The notes under the pieces are model-generated. The model saw only the letters and a program-made list of their open reading frames with translations. It was not told where the DNA came from and did no database searches. DNA of 64,000 nt. It comes from Diadophis punctatus similis. Taxonomy: Eukaryota > Chordata > Lepidosauria > Squamata > Dipsadidae. The stretch covers positions 16,450,590 through 16,514,589 of the forward strand of contig JALIGW010000014.1 of assembly GCA_023053685.1 (NCBI GenBank). The letters run 5' to 3'. Positions 1-10,400 of the stretch are shown piece by piece; position 1 is the stretch's first letter, and each line of letters opens with the position of its first letter. Position numbers and translations under genes: made by a program.

Positions 1-916
1 GGGACTTGCCACAGTAATCAGGCCTTAGGATTAGCCCAGTTGAACCTAACCTTAGTTTATTTGGAGCTCTGGCCGAGAATAACCGCCTGCAGGGAGCAGG
101 TTTAACCATCTTTACGTGCTTCCAAAGATTAATAAACCCCTTAGAAGGCTCTGAACTGCTGACTTGCTCTCCGCACAGTGTGGGGAATTACCACGAGTTG
201 CGTCATTAGCTGGAGCCGAAATGAATTTGTTCTTGTTGGTGAGCATTGATAACAACTATTCATGGAAGAGAGAAATGTCTCAGGATCCGGCCCAGTCTGA
301 GGCTTCCCAGTAAGCCAGAAAAAAACACAGGAATGCATTTGTTGGAACGCTCATTTGGCACTCTCTGCAAATGTATTTATTTACTGTATTTATGTATCAC
401 TTCCTAGGCTGGAGTATCTTGAAGTGATTTACAATACAAACAGCAGTAAAATACATACTAAAGCAAAACAAAACAAAGCACTTTAATTAAAAAATGATGT
501 TTGGTGGTGGTGGTGGACGATTCCAGGAAGTTCTGGGGGAAGAAGTGAGTTTTCAAGAAGGATTAAAAAAGGTTTTTGCAGGTGAATTCTGAATTTCCAA
601 GCAGCAGAGGGGGAGGGGGAGGAGGGGGAAGCTTCCATATCCTACCTGCCGATAGCTCTCAGAAGATACTCTGTGGCCCTTGGCACATGCAGGACCTGAC
701 CAAATAAGAAGCAGTGAGAAGGACTGGGGAGGGCTCCTGCCACTAGTTGTAGCTGCGTAAACCCAGCTCAGAGACTGACTGAAGCTGGCACAATGGCTTA
801 ACTGAGGAGTAGCTTTGCACAGCCAGGAGCCCCATTTGGCCCTTTGGCCCTTGCGGTCTCTGCTGGCACTTTCTGGGCCAAATTCCCATCTGCTTCCCTC
901 ACTCAGGAGTTCTAGG
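1..916. other. Unassigned sequence, no gene seen
   Basis: No convincing coding region or intact repeat. Around 369-460 a TATTTATTTA stretch followed by a weak 'cttcctaggctggag' block resembles the decayed 3' end of an L2-type LINE in reverse orientation. The open frames at 141-338 and 553-1020 (minus) match no family I know. Confidence 0.5.
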
Positions 917-924
917 GAGCAGAT

Positions 925-1216
925 CAGTGGTGGGTTCCTACTGGTGCGGTCCACTCTGCCGCACCGGTAGCGGCAGGCCGATGACGTAATTTGCGTGCGA
1001 CACTGGTCTGTCGTCTTCACTGGTCCGTTCGCACGTCACCATCTTTTTTTCAGAATTTTTTGACTTTTTTTGCTTCCTGCGCATGCGCGGAAGCAAAATC
1101 CCACGAGGGGACGCGTGCGCACGTGCGAGATTTTGGTGTTTTTTTGCTTCTGCGCATGCGCTGTGGAGATGCGCGCGCAGCGCACTGGTAGCAACTTCGA
1201 GAGCAACCCGCCCCTG
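925..1216 (+). mobile_element. hAT MITE, Ac-type, short GTGGGTTCC family
   Basis: The 292-bp element starts CAGTGGTGGGTTCC and ends AACCCGCCCCTG. It is flanked by the 8-bp duplication GAGCAGAT at 917-924 and 1217-1224. It carries no transposase. The interior holds GC-rich blocks with TGCGCATGCGC palindromes at 1078 and 1151. The copy at 5658-6076 is the same family. Its right TSD is also the left TSD of the next element. Confidence 0.85.
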
Positions 1217-1224
1217 GAGCAGAT

Positions 1225-1839
1225 CAGTGGTGGGTTCTTACCAGTGCAGTCCACTCTATAGCACTATAGCGGCCCGCTGGTGATGTCACAGTACCGGTGC
1301 GGTCAGTTGCCGATGCCTGGGCGCCGCCATTTTAAAAAAAAAATCTTCTGCGCATGCCCAGAAGCCGAGCTTTTGGCACTGCACATGTGCTGCCTTCCTA
1401 CGCCACAGTGAGTCCAAGCAGGGGAGGATGTCTGAGGGAGCGCGTGAGATGCTGAAAGAACGGGCGGCAGGAGCTATTCCATTCCCCTCCCTTCAGCAGT
1501 CTGAGAAGCCACGAATGCGCGGTGATGATCCTAGGCATTTTCGCATGTTTGAGGCTTCTTGAGCTGCTGAGGGGAGGGGGAACAGGCGGCAGGAGCCTAG
1601 GATCATAGAATGGGGAGAAGCATTCAGGCCGGATGGAGCCTCCTAGAAGAACCGCTGCCGCGGTCTTGCTGCTCCCGCTGCGGGAGGCTGCGTTGCGGGT
1701 GGGCAATGCCCCCCTGCTTCTCCGGCTGCTGCCAAGCTCCCAAGGCCCACGCCCACCCAGCTACATGGCTGGCAAGCCACACCCACAAAATAAGCCACGC
1801 CCACAGAGTGGTAGTAAAAAAATTAGGAACCCACTCCTG
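1225..1839 (+). mobile_element. hAT MITE, Ac-type, long GTGGGTTCC family
   Basis: The 615-bp element starts CAGTGGTGGGTTC and ends AGGAACCCACTCCTG, flanked by GAGCAGAT at 1217-1224 and 1840-1847. It shares its ends with the preceding MITE but has a different interior. It is the same family as 8508-9300 and 14667-15308 and holds a single copy of the segment that became a 123-bp tandem repeat in the 8.5-kb copy. The open frames inside are not protein genes. Confidence 0.88.
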
Positions 1840-1847
1840 GAGCAGAT

Positions 1848-2427
1848 CCAATGCAAGCCTCTGGGTTGTCATAAGAGCACCTGACTTGTGGCTTACGAAA
1901 CCCGATCCCTTGGGCTCTACTCAAGATTCAACAACTAGCTGAGAACAGTGGACCCTCTGATGCCTGAAAAAGGAGGAGACCCCATGTCCGAGACTTTGCT
2001 GAGCTAACCGCAGCCTGCTGCTATGACTCACCACCAAATTTTCCTTTGAACCCCGGTCTGCTGAAGGATGAGAGCTCTAACCGTCTTCATTAATGACTCC
2101 TTGTTGTTTGAAGCTCTTGGGGGATGTAATGGGAAGAGGGAATGACCCTGGAAGGCAGCAGGAAGAGCCACAACACAAACAATGGTCTAATTGACAAAAT
2201 CTGGGTCCGAAGGAGGGGTGGGGTGGAAGAAGCATATCCCAAGGAATCATCCATGTTTCGGGAGAGTAAAAGTAAGAGTGGGAAGAAATACTTTCAGTTT
2301 CACAAGATTCTGTTGCTGTCATCTTACAATAAATGTAGTATTACTATTCACGGTTGGTGCTTTTTGTCTGGATTGCCTCAAAAGGCTGACAGGGCAGCAT
2401 AATCTGCAAAAATTATACACATTTTCA
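1848..2427. other. Unassigned sequence, no gene seen
   Basis: No recognisable repeat or gene. The sequence is of moderate complexity, and the short open frames (2142-2402, 2191-2433) have no family signature. Confidence 0.4.
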
Positions 2428-2435
2428 TTCTAGGA

Positions 2436-2970
2436 CCGTGGTGGCGAACCTATGGCACGCGTGCCAGAGGTGGCACGCGGAGCCATAGAAGCCGGCACGC
2501 GAGGGTTGCCCACCGGCAAACCGGAAGTGCAAAAAAACGCACTTCTGGTTTGCCGGTGTGCTGTTTTTTGCACTCCGGAGGGTTCAGGGAAGCTCCCTGA
2601 AGCTCCGGAATGCAAAAAACTACAAAACGGACAAACCAGAAGTGCACTTTTCCGCACTTCCGGTTTGTCCGTTTTGTAGTTTTTTGCATTCCGGAGCTTC
2701 AGGGAGCTTCCCTGAACCCTCCGGAGTGCAAAAAATAGCATACCGGCAAACGGAAGTGTGTTTTTTCGCACTTCCGGTTTGCCGGTTTCGTCGTTCCAGG
2801 CTCCGGTAAGCCTTTGTGCGGGGGTGGGGGTGTGTGCGCATGCGCAGGGGGCAGCATGGGGGGGTGTTGTGCGCATGCGTGGGGGGGAGGAAATGGGTGT
2901 GGGCACGCGAGCGTGCGCGAGCGCGCCCCCCATTTTTGGCACGCGAGCCGAAAAAGATTCGCCACCACTG
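2436..2970 (+). mobile_element. hAT foldback MITE, Buster-type, GGCGAACC family
   Basis: The 535-bp element begins CCGTGGTGGCGAACC and ends GATTCGCCACCACTG, with a perfect 8-bp TSD TTCTAGGA at 2428-2435 and 2971-2978. The middle is a large palindrome centred near 2650, with arms of roughly 80 bp running about 2570-2645 and 2655-2730 and rich in CGGAAGTG and CGGAGGG. It is related to the copies at 43840, 44733, 46107 and 51190. It is non-autonomous. Confidence 0.88.
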
Positions 2971-3017
2971 TTCTAGGACATTCTTTGGGAAGGTGTCTAA
3001 GGTCACAGTTGCAATTG

Positions 3018-3112
3018 TGAGGTCCCTGTTTATTTATTTTATTTATTTATTTGGTAGCTTTTCTATGCCGCCCTACTCCCGTAGGACTCAGGGCGGCGTT
3101 CCTCTGTTCCTC
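3018..3112 (-). mobile_element. L2-type LINE 3' end fragment
   Basis: A (TTTA)n stretch is followed by 'ctatgccgccctactccc' and 'aggactcagggcgg', the reverse complement of the 3' terminus seen on the 48366-49080 copy and, in plus orientation, at about 21918-22062. Only the last 90 bp or so remain. Confidence 0.7.
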
Positions 3113-4138
3113 TTTTAATGTCTAGAAAGCTGGGAACCTATGGTGGTCGTTGGGGCAATCCAAGGGCAGACCTCTCTCGATCAGCTGGTGTCTTGGTGTA
3201 AGACACCCTTATGTTTTCAACCATCAGTCAACCGGGTTTGTCCTGCCACCCAAAATACACAGAGAAATGTCAATCATTTCCCCCACTTTTCGAGGGTTAA
3301 AAGAGAGCTGATTTTGTAGACATTTTGGCAGCCATGATTTCATTTTCCCAGAATCTGGTATTGTTCTGAACTATCCGAGAGAGAATAACAGCCACAGTTT
3401 CTACCAGAAGGTCCTCAGAGCAGCTCTGAACATTCGGAGAACACAGAACAGTGGTCATCACCACAGCAGGAATCCAGAACAGTTTTGGGGTCACAAACAC
3501 AGTGAACTAATGAATATGGACGTTTGCAGACAAATGTCAGTGAAATGGATTCATAACAACATGAGGGTGTTTTTAAAGGTTGTCTAATTAAATGGGTGAG
3601 ATCTTTAACTTCTTGAAGGAGTGCAGTCCAAAAAGGAATCTCGCGTACACTGTGGGCTTAGTGTGATTTAGACATTAAGTCACTGCTTCAGATCTGAAAA
3701 TTGATCTAATCTGGAGAAGCTGCTTCACGCATAGATGCATCAGCGTCAGGCAAACCGGATTGGAGGGTGTCTGATTTGATTTGGCCATTTGAATGGTCAA
3801 TTCAATTTAGGAAGCTGATTGAATTGCCTCCTAATCTCCGAGCTGAATATTTGCGCAGGTCTTTTTACAGCCCTAATAATATTTGACAGTTGAGGACACA
3901 TGGTTTAAATATCAGATCTGTGAAAGGCAATGCTATTGTGAGAGATCAGAATGCCTGCCTAAATCAAATAATAATGCAGCCGATCCAATGGTGCTTTTGA
4001 TTTGAGGCATCTAGTGCCTTTTCCCAGAAGGGCGATTTCCCTGGGAATCCAAGGGAGATGCCTACCAACTGCTGGGCCATATTATCTCTTGATGCATCAT
4101 CACAACATAGATTGGCAGCTCTGCCCACCTGGATGTGC
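3113..4138. other. Unassigned sequence, no gene seen
   Basis: AT-rich unique-looking DNA. No repeat family, splice-bounded exon or RNA gene recognised. The minus open frame at 3297-3500 has no family signature. Confidence 0.4.
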
Positions 4139-4396
4139 AAGACAGCATTGTTGCAAGCACAGTGAGGATTGTGTCCTATGGGGAATCCCATAAGTATGAG
4201 ATCTGGAACAAGAATGCCGGCTGAATTCATCACGTCAACCACTAGCAGTATCCTTGCTCATGCTAATATATATATTTATCTATATACTGCTAGTGGTTGA
4301 CGTGATGAATTCAGCCGGCATTCTTGTTCCAGATCTCATACTTATGGGATTCCCCATAGGACACAATCCTCACTGTGCTTGCAACAATGCTGTCTT
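4139..4396. repeat. Perfect 112-bp inverted repeat with 34-bp loop
   Basis: Bases 4139-4250 and 4285-4396 are exact reverse complements, compared base by base, around an AT-rich spacer at 4251-4284. About 25 bp of the inner-arm and loop sequence recurs a third time at 4413-4437, just before the ATCT microsatellite. The arms show no terminal inverted repeats or TSDs of a known transposon. Transcription would give a 112-bp hairpin RNA. The perfect identity indicates a recent origin. Confidence 0.95.
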
Positions 4397-4444
4397 ATAT
4401 ATATATATGAATATGAGCAAGGATACTGCTAGTGGTTTGCATGA

Positions 4445-4544
<100 letters not shown>

Positions 4545-5474
4545 ATCTATATCTCTCCTGGCTTCACCTCACTCTCTCCCAGACCAGTTAGCTCTAAGGG
4601 AATGGGTCCCACAGTGGAAGGAACAATGCCTTACGGGTATGACCTCTTATTCTTCAGGTATTGTTTTTGCCATCTTGAGCATTTTCGAGAGAGGCTGCAC
4701 TGTAAATTCCACAGAAAATATCTGTACATTTTCATCACTTGTCTTTGTCCTTGGATCACTTCATTTATTAAAAAAAAACAACCCAGGTTTCTGCTGCCTT
4801 TCAAGCAGGGTGTGGCAGCCAGGATCTTGGGGTTCTCAGGGAAGGGGGTTCTGGCCTCCCCTCGGTCGCAGCAACTGCTCTGGCTTTCCCTGGGCACCAT
4901 TGCAGGAGGGAGCCACTGGGGGGCAGTGGTACCTCACTAATGTCCTGGAGGTCGGCTGCCTTAAGCCCCTCAACTTGTGGTTTCAATAAGCCCCTCTTCT
5001 GAGCACGCACACCAGCCAGACCTCTCAGGGCTCATTTCCGCTTGGAAACCCCACCTAATCCTTTTATTATAAGGTTAGAGCTCTTCTCAAAATAACAAAT
5101 ATGTTTCATTTTTAATTTCTCCACCAACGCCTTGCCTCATCCTCTGCCCTCCAGGGAAGGCAGCTCGGACTCCTGTTGGGGTCCACACCTCAGCAAGCAG
5201 CTCCTTCCTGGGGTCCCTTGTCCCTTCCTCTTTGCTCCCCTGTTCCTTGTAGGCCACAACGAGGGAACCTGAGCCTGGTGTGAAATGAGCAAATCACGAG
5301 ATTCTCCTTGCACCTCCTGCACACACACAATACATGATTCTGCTCACGTAAGGTCATTTGGCCAGGCCAGCTTTCTTGTGGGGAAATAATAGTGGTCTTT
5401 CCACCACTAAAGGGGGGTGGGGGTTGTGGTAGTGGGGAAAAGGGATTCAGTGATCTAAACAATTATGGACCGAG
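4545..5474. other. Unassigned sequence, no gene seen
   Basis: No repeat family recognised. There is a C/T-rich patch near 5100-5260. The open frames at 4631-4900 (minus) and 5190-5462 (minus) resemble no family. Confidence 0.4.
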
Positions 5475-5693
5475 TCAATTAATCTCCAGGGGTTCCATTT
5501 AAAACGGACCCACAATGTCCAGAATTAACCTCCTTCCACTTGAATCTGGTCAACAGAATAAACAGAAACTTCATTTCCATCATTGACCAATAAAAACACA
5601 CTCAATAAACCAAACAAAGCAAAGTTAACCCTTAATCTTTGTGGGCAAAACTTACAGCAGTGGTGGGTTCCTACCGGTGCGGTCCACTCTACC
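5475..5693 (+). repeat. 219-bp segment duplicated at 9849-10067
   Basis: This block spans 183 bp of local flank plus the first 36 bp of the hAT MITE beginning at 5658. It reappears, without gaps and with 8 differences (about 96% identity), inside another MITE at 9849-10067. Because the duplicate crosses the MITE junction at the same base, this locus type is the likely donor. Confidence 0.9.
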
Positions 5694-6076
5694 GTACCGG
5701 TAGCGGCCGGCCGATGACGTAATTTGCGCGCGTCACCGGTCTGTCGTCTTCACCGGTCCATCGCACGTCTCCATCTTTTTTTCAGAATTTTTTGGCTTCT
5801 TTTGCTTCCTGCGCATGCGCGGAAGCATAACATTGCGAGGGGACGTGTGCATGCGTGAGATTTTGGTGATTTTTTGCTTCCGCGCATGCGTGGAAGCAAA
5901 AAAAAATCACTGAAATCACACACACACACGCGTCCCCTCATGAGATTTTGCTTCCGTGCATGTGCGGAAGCAAAATCGCGTGAGGGGCACACATGCGTAG
6001 CGTGCGCATGCACACATGAAACGTGGAGATCCACGTGCAGCACACCGGTAGCAACTTCGAGAGCAACCCGCCCCTG
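5658..6076 (+). mobile_element. hAT MITE, Ac-type, short GTGGGTTCC family
   Basis: The 419-bp element runs CAGTGGTGGGTTCC to AACCCGCCCCTG. Its flanks ACTTACAG and GTTTACAG match at 6 of 8 positions, so the TSD is diverged. The interior has three near-palindromic GGAAGC-bounded hairpins around GCGCATGCGC-like cores (5810-5825, 5877-5898, 5951-5972). It is a longer relative of 925-1216. Confidence 0.82.
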
Positions 6077-6084
6077 GTTTACAG

Positions 6085-6891
6085 GTAATGTAGGAAATAG
6101 ACTTTCATCCTGCGAATAAAAATTATTGGAGTGCCCTGGGAATTGAATTAAAAAGGGGGAATCGTCTGGTGGCGAATGTCCCTGTAGAACTAACAATACA
6201 AAGGAGAACAGGATCAGGTATCTGTGGCCCAGATCAAGCTAGATCACTATTAAGCCAAAGGATTAAGACTAAAGAGAAACCGTTGCTTTTTCTCATGATA
6301 TAATTGCAAATAAACACATTTTAACTCCTCTACGAGCTTCATGGCACACCACAGTTCCCAAATTCAGAAGAGGATTGCCATTAGTCCCATTTGATAATCT
6401 CCCCCCAGCTGGGTTGGAAGGGAAATAGAGGGAAACCTCTCGGGAAACTCAAGAGACACAGGTGCCCTAGAAACCACATCCTACGTTGTCTCGTATGCCA
6501 GGGCTGATTATACCCTTTTTAAAACTCGATTTCCAAGGCACTCCAACTTTATTTGCTTTATTTGTTAGATAACCAGGATAAAATGTCTATGTCTTTAAAA
6601 GTGGTAAAGTTCTGCTGTATTATAGGTAATATAATATAAGCTTTGCTCGCAAAGGGTTGCCAAGAGTCTTTGATGTTAGAGGTTAACTTTGCTTTCTTTG
6701 TTTTATTGCATGCATTTTTATTGGTCAATGAGTGAAATGAAGTTTCTATCAGTCAATGGATCTATGTTGGACACTCAGACCTTCAGAAAAAAGAGCTGGG
6801 AGGAAAAAGGGATTCAACAAGCAAAAGCCTCTGTTAAAGAATCCTCAGGGGAGGCCAGAGAGCCCAGAATGTGCTTCTCAGTTGCTGATTA
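6085..6891. other. Unassigned sequence, no gene seen
   Basis: AT-rich DNA with no recognised repeat or gene. Confidence 0.4.
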
Positions 6892-6899
6892 GCTGCAAC

Positions 6900-7844
6900 C
6901 AGGGGTGGGTTCTACTTACTTTCCCTACCGGTTCGCATCGTATCGGAAGTGTGTGTTGTGGCTTGCCCGTGTCCCATGCAGCTGGTCGAGGATCCGGAGG
7001 ACCTAGAGCCACCCGTGGTGTGGCACTATCACCCTGTGTATCTGGCACCTGAGTCTGACAACGATGAGGACTCAGTGCCAGAGGAGGAAGACTAGCCAGG
7101 GCCTTCTGCACCTTCTCAGCTGGTGCAGAGTGAGTCCTCAGAGGAGGAGGAGCCTCTGCTGGATGCTAGGGCACGGAGAGCAGCTAGCAGATGGGATCGG
7201 CTTTACAGCCGGAGGTCTCCTCGCAGGTATAGTTGAGGGCTAATGGGCCACACCCTCAGGCTATTTAAGTCCTGGAGCAAGCCTGAATTGTTGCTGGAAG
7301 CAACACCTGTGTTCTGCGAGCATTCAAGACATCTTTGTTCCCGCTCTGAGTTCTGTATTTGGAAATTTCATCTCATTTGCTTTTGGATTCCGGGATTCCT
7401 GCCAACTCCAGTGAGTAACGAGATAAGAACTAAGTAATTGCCAGCTTTGTTTTAAACATTTGAACTCTGGCTGAAAAGCTCACGAAGATAATATTCACCC
7501 AGACTCTAGTGCCGTTTGTTTCTGGACTTTGAAAAAACACTGACACTTTACTAAGAATATTTATTAGTAAAACTTCTTGATTTCTTTTGGCAAACGGTTG
7601 TGTGCATGTCTTTTCTGGGGATTCCTGTGCTGGGACACAACAGTGTGCACGCCACCATCACATCGTGCAAATACCACCCTGCGCATGTGCAGAGGGTTCT
7701 TTGCAAGCCCATTTCACGTAGCAGCGACTGGAAAACCGGTTCAGGGGCATGGCCAGCCGACCATCGATGCAGTTTGGCGAGCAGGGGCAAATTCCTGCCA
7801 CCGGTATGGGAGAACCGGTCTGAACCGGCAGCAACCCACCACTG
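6900..7844 (+). mobile_element. hAT MITE, Ac-type, interrupted by a solo LTR
   Basis: The ends CAGGGGTGGGTTC and CAACCCACCACTG are flanked by a perfect 8-bp TSD GCTGCAAC (6892-6899, 7845-7852). Only about 250 bp belong to the hAT, including CCGGTTC blocks. The remaining 689 bp are an LTR inserted at 6954-7642. The LTR is therefore younger than the hAT. Confidence 0.88.
6954..7642 (+). mobile_element. Solo LTR of an LTR retrotransposon or ERV
   Basis: The 689-bp unit begins TGTTGTGG and ends GACACAACA, a 7-bp terminal inverted repeat with canonical TG...CA. It is bounded by the perfect 5-bp TSD GTGTG (6949-6953, 7643-7647). 'CTATTTAAG' near 7260 is a plausible TATA box. No internal gag or pol is present, so this is a recombined solo LTR. 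A short acidic open stretch near 6990-7095 lies within the LTR. Whether the family is Gypsy or ERV is undecided. Confidence 0.85.
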
Positions 7845-7852
7845 GCTGCAAC

Positions 7853-8499
7853 ACTAACCCAGGATGCCCAATCACCACCTGTCTGGCTCTGGATAAAACC
7901 TGTTTGGGAAAGAGCTGATGGGATTCCAGTTCTTCCTTGGAGACAGTGCGGAGGAGGAGGAGGAGGGAATACATTTTGGGTCCAAACTGGCATCTGACCC
8001 AGTTATTATAGCTGTCAAATAGCTCCAACTTGGTTATTGACTGATGGAATTCAATGTGTTGTGTGAACAGTCACTGGGAGGATGTGCTATGCCCACCACG
8101 CTGGCTGTGGCTGAAGTCTGTATACATGGGCCAGTAGGTGGGTGGGTGGGTGGGCTTCAGAAGATCCGAACCTTCTGCTTCCTATTAAGCAAACTTAACA
8201 AACAGGACTTTCAATAAAAACAGCAGCCTACAATGATACAAAACCTTTGATCTCAAGAGGATTCTTGCTATCTTATGATTAGAATTCTGCCTACACACTG
8301 CAGGTTTAATACATGCTGTGGTGGCTTCATTTACTCTTTTTAAAGCATCTTTCCGTCTTCCAAGTAGAAAGGTGAAATTAAGTAAGTTATCTTTAAATGT
8401 GTTTATATGATTGCTGCTTTACACTTCCTGCTAGCTACTCCCAGATAGGCTGATAGGATTATTTGAAGTTTGTATGCCAGTATGAAAGTCATTTTAAAC
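7853..8499. other. Unassigned sequence, no gene seen
   Basis: Unique-looking DNA with a short (GGGT)n run near 8131-8153. No gene recognised. Confidence 0.4.
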
Positions 8500-8507
8500 A
8501 ATACCAC

Positions 8508-9300
8508 CAGTGGTGAGTTCCTACCAGTGCGGTCCACTCTATAACACCGGTAGCGGCCTGCTGGTGACGTCACAGTACTGGTGCGGTTGGTTGCCGGTGC
8601 CTGGGTGCCACCATTTTTTAAAAAAAATTTTTTTAAAAAAATTCTGCTGTGCATGCCTAGAAGCCGAGCTTCCGGCACTGCGCATGCACTGCCTTCCTAC
8701 CCCACAGTGAATCCAAGCAGGGGAGGATGGTTGAGGGAGCGTGTGAGACGCTGAAAGAACGGGCGGCAGGAGCTATCTCAGTTCCCCTCCCTTCAGCAGT
8801 CCGAGAAGCCACGAACGCACGGTGATGATCCTAGGCATTTTTGCACATTCAAGGCTTCTCGAGCTGCTGAGTGGAGGGGAAATGGGCAGCAGGAGCTATC
8901 TCAGTTCCCCTCCCTTCAGCAGTACGAGAAGCCACAAATGCACGGTGATGATCCTAGGCATTTTTGCACATTCAAGGCTTCTCGAGCTGCTGAGTGGAGG
9001 GGAAATGGGCAGCAGGAGCTATCTCAGTTCCCCTCCCTTCAGCAGTACGAGAAGCCACGAACGCACGGTGATGATCCTAGGCATTTTTGCACATTCAAGG
9101 CTTCTCGAGCTGCTGAGTGGAGGGGAAATGGGCAGCAGGAGCTATCTCCATTCCCCTCCCTTCAGCAGTCTGAGAAGCCACGCCCACCCGGTCACATGCC
9201 CGGCAAGCCATGCCCACCTGGTCACATGCCCGGCAAGCCACATCCACAAAATAAGCCACGCCCACAGAGTGGTAGTAAAAATATTAGGAACCCGCCCCTG
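8508..9300 (+). mobile_element. hAT MITE, Ac-type, with internal minisatellite
   Basis: Starts CAGTGGTGAGTTCC and ends AGGAACCCGCCCCTG, with perfect TSD AATACCAC at 8500-8507 and 9301-9308. It is the same family as 1225-1839 and 14667-15308, but 793 bp long because a 123-bp internal segment is repeated in tandem. A second short duplication, of a 'gcccacc-ggtcacatgcccggcaagcca' type unit (two copies), lies at 9180-9240. Confidence 0.88.
8769..9137 (+). repeat. 123-bp minisatellite, three copies plus partial
   Basis: Units begin GGAGCTATCTC at 8769, 8892 and 9015, with a partial fourth at 9138. The period is exactly 123 bp and the units are nearly identical. The family's other copies have one unit. 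Since 123 equals 3 x 41, a long reading frame (8822-9301) crosses the array with a 41-residue period. This is a by-product of the period, not evidence of a protein. Confidence 0.93.
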
Positions 9301-9308
9301 AATACCAC

Positions 9309-9786
9309 CTATTGATTGTCACTGTTTTTGCTGGAAAATTGTATTCAGTTATTAAACACTGTCATAGTTTAGAATAGCTCCAATGATTAAAATATTTGAT
9401 AGACAGTATTATTTGTTTTTATTTTTTTAAAATCAAGATTAGTATACAATAGACATACTCCAAGAGAAATGGTTTGAGGAGCCTATCCCTGCCTCTCTGG
9501 CTAAGGGTTCTGCCCCAAGGTGAAACCCCAGATGACGAGACTCAGTGGCTGTGGGAATGGGAGGGGGGCTCTTGTGCGTTTTCTCCCCTCTTCTCCTCGG
9601 CTGCTGTTCTGGGCTCTTGCTGTGAGTGTCATCCAGCAGTCCAAAAGGATCTGTGAACCAGATCCCAAAAAAGTTGGTCACTCACTTTATGAAAGTGCAA
9701 AAGACCAACTTGGTAATTTTATTTGTTTGTTTGTTTATTTATTTATTTTATTCAAAGCAGAGAGATATTTTCAAAAAAGATTGTCT
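9309..9786. other. Unassigned sequence, no gene seen
   Basis: No repeat family or gene recognised apart from a short TTTG/TTTA-rich run at 9717-9750. Confidence 0.4.
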
Positions 9787-9794
9787 CTGTAGAT

Positions 9795-10107
9795 CAGAGG
9801 TCTTCAAACTTGGCAACTTTAAGACTTGTGGACTTCAACTCCCAGAATTCAATTAATCTCCAGGGGTTCCATTTAAAACGGATACACAATGTCCAGAGTT
9901 AACCTCCTTCCACTTGAATCTGATCAACAGAATAAACAGAAACTTCATTTCCATCATTGACCAATAAAAATACACTCAATAAACCAAACAAAGCAAAGTT
10001 AACCCCTAATCTTTGTGGGCAAAACTTACAGTAGTGGTGGGTTTCTACCGGTGCGGTCCACTCTACCACTCCACAAGTCTTAAAGTTGCCAAGTTTGGGG
10101 ACCCCTG
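9795..10107 (+). mobile_element. hAT palindromic MITE, Buster-type, carrying a foreign patch
   Basis: The left arm CAGAGGTCTTCAAAC to 9850 and the right arm ending TTTGGGGACCCCTG at 10107 are flanked by a perfect TSD CTGTAGAT (9787-9794, 10108-10115). The family is palindromic, as in the clean copy at 50813-50941. Here the hairpin centre is replaced by the 219-bp segment copied from 5475-5693. Confidence 0.88.
9849..10067 (+). repeat. 219-bp copy of 5475-5693 inside a MITE
   Basis: Gap-free alignment with 8 mismatches to 5475-5693. It starts at the shared TCAATT and stops in the first 36 bp of the donor's hAT, at CCACTCTACC. MITE sequence resumes with CCACAAGTCTT. It shows no transposon ends or TSD of its own, so it was copied in, not transposed. 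Confidence 0.9.
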
Positions 10108-10253
10108 CTGTAGATGGACTGATAGCATGATTGTAGAATTGACATTGTATAACATTAATAAAAGATTCCAAGCAAAATATCTTGAGTTTTTGTTATTATA
10201 TTAAAAAAATGAATAAATATGAATTTTTGAGCTTAGTAGCAAAGTCTCAACTA

Positions 10254-10400
10254 CAGGTAGTCCTTCATTTACAACAGTTCATTCAGTGACAATGCACTGA
10301 AAAAAGTGACTTATGACTGTTTTTCACAGTTACGACCTTTGTAGCATGCACTGATGGCTCAACACGTCTTACAACTCTGGGTGCTTTCCATTGTAGCCTA
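10254..10400 (+). mobile_element. Fragment of CAGGTAGTCC DNA-transposon family
   Basis: Starts CAGGTAGTCCTTC and continues with 'aaaaaagtgacttatgac', matching the left half of the fuller copy at 42919-43315. The right end is lost. Confidence 0.65.

Noticed and set aside
8822..9301. 159-codon frame with a 41-residue repeat
   Set aside because: It lies wholly within a hAT with perfect ends. The repeat period of 123 bp is divisible by 3, so the frame stays open by arithmetic.
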